Positions 1 to 5,347 of a stretch of 10,605 bases of DNA are shown in pieces. The first letter of the stretch is position 1, and the number at the start of each line of letters is the position of its first letter. Source of the stretch: RYN-431 sp036388295. Its GTDB lineage: Bacteria > Planctomycetota > Phycisphaerae > Tepidisphaerales > Tepidisphaeraceae. Made by a program: the position numbers and the translations under genes. The stretch is from positions 1-10,605 of the forward strand of contig DASVSC010000150.1 in the NCBI GenBank assembly GCA_036388295.1, in the 5' to 3' direction. The notes under the pieces are model-generated. The model ran no database searches and had not been told where the DNA came from. It saw only the letters and a list, made by a program, of their open reading frames with translations.

Positions 1-873
1 CGAGTTGCTGCCGTCGTTCGCGGTGCCTGCGCCGGCGGGCAGGATGGCTTGACCGGGACGGCCGGCGGATGACTGCACCCGACCGCCGGCTGCCGGGTCG
101 GCGATGCCAGCCGTCGCCCGTCCTGAACCGCCGGCCGACGAACGCGTGCCCGCCAGCCCGTCCGACGCGATGGCCGACGGCGGCAGGGCGGTGAGCGCGT
201 TCGAATCCGCTCGGCCGGCGCCATCGGCGTTGTCGCCGTTCGACGGCGAACGGGCGGGTGCTCGGACCGGCGAACCCGCGTGCGGCTCGGCCGATCCGGG
301 CAGACGGCCTTCGCTGCCGGCGGTGTCGCGTTGCCGGCGGACGATGGCGGCGGTCTGGCGGGTGTCGGCTCGATCGGCGGTCGCGCCGCGGGTGATGGAC
401 GCCCCGGCCGATTCGATGGCCGGCGGACGGACCAAGCCGCCCGCCAGCCAGAGGGCGACGCCGGCGGCGGCGACGCAGGCGTGGTGCCGCGAGGCGAAGC
501 GGGCAAGCCGTCCCGCCGACGGCAGGGCGACCACACGGGTGGCCGCCAACTGCCCGAGCGCCGCAGCCCACGGTTCGTCACGCCGGTCGCGCGTCGCCCA
601 TGCCGAACTGAGCAGATCGGCCAAGTCGTGCCGCGCGTCCAGCCAGGCGGCGACGCCGGTCAAAGTGGGTGCGGGCCGCCAAGCGAAAAAGCCGGCGATG
701 AGAACGAATGCCGTTGTCGGGAAAAGCGGGTTGAATCCGAAGCCGTGCGTCAGGCCGGACACGATCGCGCCGCCGCCGAGCGCGACGAAGAGCGTGTCGG
801 CAATGCGCGCCACGAGGAACCGTCGCCGCAGGCGGCGTAAGGCGAGCGGAAGTGGGTCGGTGGTTGGAGGCAT
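1..873 (-). CDS. Membrane protein of unknown function with low-complexity linker (partial, N-terminal part)
   Basis: The frame is open from an ATG at 873-871 to the left edge: 291 codons with no stop, so the C-terminus lies outside the window. I do not recognise a named family. Residues 12-20 are strongly basic (LRRLRRRFL). They are followed by two hydrophobic stretches, about 25-45 and 50-66, which look like a membrane hairpin, and by a third at about 132-147. Between them lies an amphipathic segment (around 76-91, WLDARHDLADLLSSA) of a kind seen in planctomycete membrane proteins. From about 152 to the edge the chain is almost entirely Ala, Gly, Ser, Arg, Asp and Pro with no hydrophobic core, so it is probably an extended, disordered region on the far side of the membrane. 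The natural residue pattern (membrane hairpin, Trp placement) marks this as the real frame; the overlapping plus-strand frames are rich in Arg, Pro and Ala and look spurious. A short AGGA lies just before the ATG, unusually close to it. The function is unknown. Confidence 0.72.
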   Translation of the reverse strand, partial: MPPTTDPLPLALRRLRRRFLVARIADTLFVALGGGAIVSGLTHGFGFNPLFPTTAFVLIAGFFAWRPAPTLTGVAAWLDARHDLADLLSSAWATRDRRDEPWAAALGQLAATRVVALPSAGRLARFASRHHACVAAAGVALWLAGGLVRPPAIESAGASITRGATADRADTRQTAAIVRRQRDTAGSEGRLPGSAEPHAGSPVRAPARSPSNGDNADGAGRADSNALTALPPSAIASDGLAGTRSSAGGSGRATAGIADPAAGGRVQSSAGRPGQAILPAGAGTANDGSNS

Positions 874-1025
874 CGTCCTGGTGGATCGGATACTCACCGA
901 TCAATCGAACGCGGGCAATGGACGCATCCGATTTGCGGCCGATCCTACTTCTACGGGGTGCCACGGTGTACGGGCTGGGCTTGAAAGAGGTATCCACCCT
1001 ACGCCCGCTGACTTACGACTGCGGG

Positions 1026-1074
1026 AGGGCGGGCATTGGCCGCCGGGCGGAAAGCGGCGGGCAGTGCCCGCCCT
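1026..1074. repeat. GC-rich inverted repeat, possible dispersed palindromic element
   Basis: The arms AGGGCGGGCA (1026-1035) and TGCCCGCCCT (1065-1074) are exact 10-bp reverse complements around a 29-nt GC-rich centre that can pair further (CCGCC against GGCGG). There is no T-run, so an intrinsic terminator is unlikely. The form resembles REP-type intergenic palindromes. Only one copy is present in this window, so its dispersed nature is a guess. Confidence 0.5.
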
Positions 1075-1333
1075 ACGGCAGAGCTTAATTCTCTCCCGGC
1101 TTAGCACTCGCCGTCCGGCCGTTTCGGTTCGACGGGGAACCTCGCAGTGCCTTCTTCGTCTGGCGCTCGATTGCGCCGCCAGGCGAATGTCAGAACACAG
1201 GGCCGCCGACATCGGGCGGATCATCGGCAGTCAGGGCGAAGACATCGAACGCAACGGCACCAAGGCCTAGAACCGTGGTCCAGAACCGTTAGGCAACCCA
1301 CTTTGCTTTCATGATGCAATGATCGGTCGAGCG

Positions 1334-1348
1334 TTGCTGAAACAGCAA
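1334..1348 (-). terminator. Small hairpin after the HEAT/TPR gene (weak terminator candidate)
   Basis: TTGCTG and CAGCAA form a perfect 6-bp stem with a 3-nt loop, 8 bp past the stop codon of the minus-strand HEAT/TPR gene. No T-run follows on the minus strand, so it may be only a 3'-end stabilising hairpin. Confidence 0.3.
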
Positions 1349-1355
1349 TCTTCGC

Positions 1356-2012
1356 TCAACCTTGCTCGCGCAGTTCCTGAACCAGCTCGGCGATGCATTC
1401 GAGGTGCGGGTTAACCTTCAAAGCCTGCTCGTACGCGGTCAGGGCTTGGTCGTGCTGGTCCAGCGCCAGGTGGGAATGGCCGAGGCCGGACCAGGCGCCG
1501 AAGTGCAGGGGCATCAGCTCGATCACGCGCTCGCAGTCGCGGATCGACTCCGCGTACCGCTCGGCCAGATAATGGGCGATGGCGCGTTGGTTGTAGGCCT
1601 CGGGGAAGTCGGGCGACAGCTGGATGGCCCGGTCGAGGAAGGTGACGGCTTCTTCGATTTCCTGGCGGTTCAGGGCGGCCGCGCCGCGGGCGAGCTGGAC
1701 GTTGGCGGCGTCGCTGCCGCCGCGGAACCAGATCTGCCACATCGCGTGCTCGGCCATGTCGACGACCATGCGGTCCTGGTCGCGCAGCTTCTCGCTCAAT
1801 TCCGGCAGATAACAGGTTTGGCCGATCAGGCCGATAGCGAGGGCGGCGATCTTACGGGCGTCGGACGAAGGATCGTGCAGCAGCGACGCGATCTGGTCGC
1901 CGGACCAGTTGGCGGTGAGCGTTTTGATCAGGCGGTCCCAATCCTGGGCTTCCAGGGCCGGCTGCACGCGGGAGACGAAGTCTTGGGCGTCGATCGTTTC
2001 CACCATGGCCAT
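1356..2012 (-). CDS. HEAT-like and tetratricopeptide repeat protein
   Basis: The product has 218 residues and no signal peptide or membrane segment, so it is probably cytoplasmic. Residues about 36-97 (including DARKIAALAIGLIG and the following MVVDMAEHAMWQIW) look like HEAT-type alpha-helical repeats. Residues about 102-204 form three TPR units with the usual alternation of small and aromatic positions: NVQLARGAAALNRQEIEEAV..., then AYNQRAIAHYLAERYAESI..., then AWSGLGHSHLALDQHDQAL..., each ending near a Pro. Such repeat proteins act as protein-protein scaffolds; no catalytic residues are visible and the partner is unknown. The start is the first ATG at 2012; a second in-frame ATG at 2006 is equally possible. 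No clear Shine-Dalgarno sequence precedes either, while a TATGAT hexamer lies 9 nt upstream of the first. The gene lies 103 bp downstream of a small lipoprotein gene on the same strand and may be co-transcribed with it. Confidence 0.85.
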   Translation of the reverse strand: MAMVETIDAQDFVSRVQPALEAQDWDRLIKTLTANWSGDQIASLLHDPSSDARKIAALAIGLIGQTCYLPELSEKLRDQDRMVVDMAEHAMWQIWFRGGSDAANVQLARGAAALNRQEIEEAVTFLDRAIQLSPDFPEAYNQRAIAHYLAERYAESIRDCERVIELMPLHFGAWSGLGHSHLALDQHDQALTAYEQALKVNPHLECIAELVQELREQG

Positions 2013-2021
2013 CCGGTGGAA

Positions 2022-2027
2022 ATCATA
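2022..2027 (-). promoter_or_regulatory. Possible -10 element for the HEAT/TPR gene
   Basis: The minus strand reads TATGAT here, then 9 nt, then the ATG at 2012. No good -35 is found at the expected spacing (GGCCCT). If used, the transcript would begin only 2-3 nt before the start codon. Confidence 0.3.
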
Positions 2028-2115
2028 GGCCCCGAAACTAGCCGAGGGCCGCAGGGGTTCATTGGGAATTTAATCCGTGCCCTGATGGCGGGGGACGAAG
2101 GGGGGAGACGAGGGC

Positions 2116-2340
2116 CTAATTCCCCGGGATCGGCCGGCGGGTGGCGGTGTCGGCCTGTTGTTCGGCCTGGGCGGCGCGGGCCTCGGGGGAGAAGGGGTCG
2201 GCGTAATAGCCGCGCCGCTTGGCCGAGGAGTCGCCCAGGGGCGTGTAGGCGTAGCCGGTTTCGAGTTTGTCCGACCCGCAACCGCCTAAGGCGGCGGCGA
2301 GCACCAGCAACAGGGTGGGCAGCAGCAAAGCGGGCTTCAT
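2116..2340 (-). CDS. Small lipoprotein of unknown function
   Basis: The product has 74 residues. It starts with Met-Lys and a Leu/Ala-rich hydrophobic core (residues 4-17), followed by the lipobox L18-G-G-C21. It is therefore predicted to be cut before Cys21, lipidated and anchored in a membrane, leaving 54 mature residues. The mature part is polar (DKLETGYAYTPLGDSSAKRRGYYADPF, given here in outline: Tyr-rich first half, Ala/Glu/Gln-rich helical second half, then RRPIPGN at the end) and matches no family I know. The ATG at 2340 was chosen over upstream in-frame starts because it places the signal peptide at the N-terminus. No Shine-Dalgarno sequence is seen; the minus strand reads TATACC 9 nt before the ATG. 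It is divergent from the methyltransferase gene (70-bp gap) and upstream of the HEAT/TPR gene on the same strand. Confidence 0.75.
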   Translation of the reverse strand: MKPALLLPTLLLVLAAALGGCGSDKLETGYAYTPLGDSSAKRRGYYADPFSPEARAAQAEQQADTATRRPIPGN

Positions 2341-2410
2341 GGGGCGACAGGTATAGCGGAATTCGCGGCCGGCTGCTATCACGAAGCGTTCGGTTCCTGC
2401 CCGGATCGTT
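2341..2410. promoter_or_regulatory. Divergent intergenic promoter region
   Basis: These 70 bp separate the starts of the lipoprotein gene (minus) and the methyltransferase gene (plus) and must carry or adjoin at least one of their promoters. The best -10-like sequence is TATACC on the minus strand (2355-2350), 9 nt before the lipoprotein ATG. No -35 match was found for either direction. Confidence 0.35.
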
Positions 2411-3163
2411 ATGACCGCATTGCCCGCCACGTTCGATTCCGTTCGCGTCCGATCGCGGCTGCACGCGCGGCTGGCGCGACGGTTCGACTTGCTCACGGAA
2501 GATATCCCCGTCGGGCCGCTGCGCATCCGATTCACGCGCGTGGCCGACCCGCAGGCGGTGCTCGACCAGATTTGCGCCCGCATCGACCGCTACGAACGCG
2601 ACACCGGGAACCGCGTGCAGAACGACAGCCTGGGGCTGCCGTATTGGGCGGAACTGTGGGATTCGGCCATCGGCATGGGCACGTGGCTGGCGGCCCGCGA
2701 TCGGCTGGACGGCCTGAGCGTCATGGACCTCGGCTGCGGCATGGGCCTGAGCGGCACGGTGGCGGCTTTGCTGCGGGCGCGGGTGCTGTTCGCCGATTTG
2801 GAGACGGATTGCCTGCTGTTCGCCCGTTTGAACGGCTTGCGTTACGACCCCACCGGCCGCCGCGTCGCCGCACGACGCGTGAATTGGCAGACCGACGACC
2901 TGGGCCAGCGGTTCGACCGCATTCTGGGCAGCGACGTGCTGTACGACCGCACGCAGTGGCCGCACCTGGACCGCTTTTTCCGCCGCCATCTGGCCCCCGG
3001 CGGCCGCGTGCTGCTGGGCGAGCCGGGCCGGCAGAGCGGCGACGATTTTCTGCCGTGGGTGGCGGAAAAGGGGTGGATTCTCACGCGTTACGAACAACCG
3101 GTCCCGACGCGGACGCGCCCGATCCGGTTGTTCGAACTAATAGAGAATTCTCATACGTCGTGA
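2411..3163 (+). CDS. Class I SAM-dependent methyltransferase (lysine-methyltransferase-like)
   Basis: The product is 250 residues, about normal for the family, and soluble. The segment LPYWAELWDSAIGMGTWL (76-93) is the pre-core motif typical of the family that includes METTL21/ETFB-KMT-like protein lysine methyltransferases and related nicotinamide N-methyltransferase-like proteins. SAM-binding motif I is VMDLGCGMG (104-112). The acidic end of strand 2 is FADLE (127-131). Motif IV is LGSDVLYD (172-179), and a Gly-rich turn with GEPGR follows at 203-207. These place SAM binding with good confidence. The substrate cannot be read from the sequence; proteins of this group mostly methylate Lys side chains or small molecules. 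The ATG at 2411 has only a weak upstream GGA. It is divergent from the lipoprotein gene and convergent with the PEP-CTERM gene, with a structured element and a terminator between. Confidence 0.85.
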   Translation: MTALPATFDSVRVRSRLHARLARRFDLLTEDIPVGPLRIRFTRVADPQAVLDQICARIDRYERDTGNRVQNDSLGLPYWAELWDSAIGMGTWLAARDRLDGLSVMDLGCGMGLSGTVAALLRARVLFADLETDCLLFARLNGLRYDPTGRRVAARRVNWQTDDLGQRFDRILGSDVLYDRTQWPHLDRFFRRHLAPGGRVLLGEPGRQSGDDFLPWVAEKGWILTRYEQPVPTRTRPIRLFELIENSHTS

Positions 3164-3174
3164 ACCCTATGAAG

Positions 3175-3265
3175 AGAGCCTCGGGGCACTGCCCCGGGTT
3201 TGTCTAGGAAGGGTCGAGGTTGATCCTCATGGAAAACGTCGCGGCAGAGCCGCGAGGCTCTTTTT
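3175..3265 (+). ncRNA. Multi-hairpin structured element with T-run (3'-UTR terminator or small RNA candidate)
   Basis: Twelve bases after the methyltransferase stop, AGAGCCTC (3175-3182) pairs exactly with GAGGCTCT (3254-3261), closing a domain of about 87 nt. Inside lie three local hairpins in series: GGGGC-ACT-GCCCC (3183-3195), GAGG-TTGAT-CCTC (3216-3228) and GCGGC-AGA-GCCGC (3241-3253). The first and third abut the outer stem, so they could stack on it. A run of five T ends the element (3261-3265). The layout is a multi-branch junction followed by a U-tract. It could be an elaborate intrinsic terminator or a stable 3'-UTR RNA. It does not match tRNA, tmRNA, 6S or SRP RNA consensus as far as I can tell. 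Confidence 0.4.
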
Positions 3266-3285
3266 CTGAGGAAATGGCGCGCAAC

Positions 3286-3321
3286 AAAAACGCCCGGCGA
3301 CTTTCGTCGCCGGGCGTTTTT
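3286..3321. terminator. Bidirectional intrinsic terminator
   Basis: AAAAACGCCCGGCGA (3286-3300) and TCGCCGGGCGTTTTT (3307-3321) are exact reverse complements, with a further C-G pair closing a TTTC loop. The GC-rich stem flanked by A5 and T5 tracts works in both directions, which suits its place between the plus-strand methyltransferase and the minus-strand genes. Confidence 0.92.
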
Positions 3322-3323
3322 AA

Positions 3324-3646
3324 TCGGATGTACCGCCTGTGCCGTGTGGGTCAGGGTGGTGGAACGAACCCTTTAAGTAATTAATCAGGGTCGCGCAAAC
3401 AGGAATTGCTTCCCGCCCTGGGCCGTTCGGACCCGGCATATAGCCGGTTTGCGGCAGGCCCAAATCGCGACCCGGATCATGCGTATCGGCTCGCCACGAA
3501 AGCGACCCAAGCACGCACACCGCAGTACACCGTTCTGGCCATAGTATCGGTCGATTTCGACTCGGACAACAAGGAAATGTTCCGCAATCACGAAAGGATT
3601 CGAACTCACCCGCGACTTACAAAACTCCACCGTCCCAAGCCCCGCA
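3324..3646. other. Unassigned lower-GC interval with a short minus-strand open frame and a tRNA-like T-loop
   Basis: This 320-bp stretch has visibly more A/T than its neighbours. On the minus strand a frame is open from a stop at 3619-3617 to TAA at 3322-3320 (98 codons), with a GTG at 3520 giving 66 residues; its TAA overlaps the terminator at 3286-3321, as at the end of a real gene. The product (containing DPGRDLGLPQTGYMPGPNGP) matches nothing I know, and another minus frame is also open over part of it. On the minus strand GTTCGAATCC (3605-3596) matches a tRNA T-loop, and TTTTGTAAG just upstream recalls a tRNA anticodon loop, but the stems do not pair. A perfect hairpin CCGGC-ATATA-GCCGG lies at 3433-3447. 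A decayed gene, a small gene or an RNA are all possible. Confidence 0.35.
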
Positions 3647-5065
3647 TCACCGCCGCCGGCGACGCGCCAGCGGCACCGCGAGCGCCGCCAGTGCGGCCAA
3701 GCCGGTCGGCTCGGGGACCTGGATCAGGAACGCCCGCGTGTACGCCTGCGTCGGGCCGAGTCCGTCCGGATCGAACGCACCGGTACCGGTCACCCAGTTA
3801 GTGTCGCTGATGCCGCGGGCTTCGACCAAGGTCCAGCTCGCGGCATCACTCAGGGAGAGCAGCGTGTTCAAATCGATTGCCGAGCCGTCCAGTTCCCACA
3901 GCACGGCACGCCGCCCGACGAGGGTGGCCCCGTCGTACTTGAGCGTATAGCCGACGGCCAAGCCGTTCTCGTTGATAGCATTGGCCCGACTGTCATCAGA
4001 GACGTTGCCGAGGCCGCCGAGTTCGGTCGCCGTCGTGGTATCAGCGTCCCATCGGACGGCACGCGTGCCGATGCGTGAGCCGTCCGTATACTTGTTCGCA
4101 TAGCCGACGGCGGTGCCGGCGTTGTTGATGTCGACCGCCTGACTAGGGAAGGTTGGGTTGGGGTTACCGGTGCCGAGTTCGCCTAGTTCCGTGGCGGCGG
4201 TGCCGGCGGCGTCCCAACGGATGGCGCGAGTGCCGAAGGCGGTACCAACCCACTTACGGCCGAAGCCGACAGTGGTGCCGTCGTCGTTGACGGCGACGGC
4301 GAAGCCGGTTGACAGGCCGTAGATGCTCGTGCCAAGCGTTTCTAATTCAGTCGCGGCCGTGCCGCCGGCGTCCCAACGGACGGCGCGAACGCCGTTGGGT
4401 GTGCTACCGATGCCGACAACCGTTCCATTAGCGCTGACAGCATACGCTTGACTGGAAGCATTGTTGGGGTCGCCAATGGTCCCTAATTCGATGGCGGTGG
4501 TACCGCCGGCGTTCCAGCGGACGGCACGTTGGCCTTGGCTCGTGCCGTCGACGAACTTTTGAGAATAGCCGACGGCGGTGCCGCTGGCATTGACGGCGTA
4601 GGCTTCGGCGGAGGTGCTGCCATTGGCATCGGTGCCAAGGGTATCTAATTCGGTAGCGGCCGTGCCGCCGGCGTCCCAACGGACGGCCCGCAGGCCCCGA
4701 GACGTATTGTCGGTGTATTTACTCGCATGGCCGATGGTGGTGCCGTTGGCGCTAATGGCGACCGCTCGGCTCTGCGTCACGTTACTAGCGTTAGTGCCGA
4801 GAGTACCGAGTTCGATTGCTGGGGCACCCGTTGCGTCCCAGCGGAAGGCGCGAGTACCTAGATCAGTGCCCGCGACCTGCTTTTGCGCAGAACCAACGCC
4901 ACTGCCGTTGCCGGCCGTGCCGCCCGGATTGAACGTCAGCGACGGGGACGTGTATCCCGTCCCCGTCGAGGCGTCGTACGTCGGCCCGCCATAGATGGTC
5001 GCGGCGTAGACGGGACCGGTGGCGATAACAACGGCCGCCACGGCCGCGCTGAGTATTTTGGTCAC
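3647..5065 (-). CDS. Exported HAF-repeat protein with PEP-CTERM sorting signal
   Basis: The product has 472 residues. A signal peptide (1-21, ending VYA before ATIYGG) directs export. Seven copies of an (A)xRW-type motif, with Trp at 76, 130, 184, 231, 284, 339 and 390, divide the chain into repeats of about 47-55 residues. Most run RWDAGGTAATEL-x-x-LG, then A-V-N-x-x-GT-x-VGY, then a polar turn leading to the next G-x-RAVRW. This is the pattern of the HAF family of extracellular repeats, thought to fold as short beta elements. The C-terminus has the three parts of a PEP-CTERM tail: VPEP (450-453), an Ala/Leu helix (454-467) and RRRRR. Such tails are cut by an exosortase and the protein is delivered to the surface or matrix. 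The start is a GTG, the first start codon after an in-frame stop, with a weak upstream GGA. The role is unknown; a structural surface function is plausible. Confidence 0.88.
   Translation of the reverse strand: MTKILSAAVAAVVIATGPVYAATIYGGPTYDASTGTGYTSPSLTFNPGGTAGNGSGVGSAQKQVAGTDLGTRAFRWDATGAPAIELGTLGTNASNVTQSRAVAISANGTTIGHASKYTDNTSRGLRAVRWDAGGTAATELDTLGTDANGSTSAEAYAVNASGTAVGYSQKFVDGTSQGQRAVRWNAGGTTAIELGTIGDPNNASSQAYAVSANGTVVGIGSTPNGVRAVRWDAGGTAATELETLGTSIYGLSTGFAVAVNDDGTTVGFGRKWVGTAFGTRAIRWDAAGTAATELGELGTGNPNPTFPSQAVDINNAGTAVGYANKYTDGSRIGTRAVRWDADTTTATELGGLGNVSDDSRANAINENGLAVGYTLKYDGATLVGRRAVLWELDGSAIDLNTLLSLSDAASWTLVEARGISDTNWVTGTGAFDPDGLGPTQAYTRAFLIQVPEPTGLAALAALAVPLARRRRR
4341..4687. repeat. 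Near-identical DNA repeats inside the HAF-repeat gene
   Basis: The 44-bp blocks at 4341-4384 and 4644-4687 differ at only two positions. They encode the WDAGGTAATEL segment of two repeats. More diverged copies lie near 4180-4225 and 4477-4525. This indicates recent duplication or gene conversion between repeats. Confidence 0.75.
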
Positions 5066-5347
5066 GAGTTATTCCGTCCAGACTGATTAAGAACTAAGTA
5101 AACTGCAGATCAGCTCGGCGTCCGACCAACGCCCGAACCTGTCGGAACGTCGGAAGAGTAAGACATCCTTCAAGACGCGTCCAATGTTTTAGTTTCTGAA
5201 CAAGCCAGCTAGTGGTCACGCACGTTTAAGGTGGGTTTGTGCGGGTTGTCGGGTTTAAACACGGGCATTTTCTTTGGGCCTACGACGGGCACACTTCTCC
5301 ATCATCATTTGCCGCGTCACCGCTGGATTCTTGACGGCATCTAACCT
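5066..5347. other. Intergenic region between the TolB-like and PEP-CTERM genes
   Basis: These 282 bp carry no convincing gene and are A/T-richer than the coding DNA. They should hold the promoter of the PEP-CTERM gene (minus strand) and the 3' end of the TolB-like transcript; I find neither a strong -10/-35 pair nor a hairpin with T-run. A minus-strand micro-ORF of 19 codons (MPVFKPDNPHKPTLNVRDH) sits around 5211-5270 with no visible ribosome binding site. Confidence 0.4.

Larger units (their letters stand above)
874..1355. other. Non-coding interval, about 480 bp
   Basis: No frame here reads like a protein: the open frames on both strands are Arg/Pro/Ser-rich and lack hydrophobic or domain patterns. 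The stretch lies upstream of the membrane protein starting at 873 and downstream of the HEAT/TPR gene ending at 1356, so it must hold the promoter of the former, but I find no convincing -10/-35 pair. It contains a GC-rich inverted repeat (1026-1074), a small hairpin (1334-1348) and a short direct repeat AGAACCGT at 1269-1276 and 1282-1289. Confidence 0.55.

Noticed and set aside
104..1270. Plus-strand open frame of 388 codons
   Set aside because: It overlaps the minus-strand membrane protein, which has membrane helices and natural composition. The plus frame is Arg/Ala/Pro/Ser-rich with no domain and continues into non-coding DNA, so it is a high-GC shadow.
2116..2583. Longer 155-codon version of the lipoprotein with an upstream start
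   Set aside because: The extension overlaps the divergent methyltransferase coding region and would bury the signal peptide and lipobox in the middle of the chain.
1928..3097. Minus-strand open frame of 389 codons
   Set aside because: It covers the methyltransferase in antisense and runs out of frame through the lipoprotein and the HEAT/TPR gene start; no coherent protein features.
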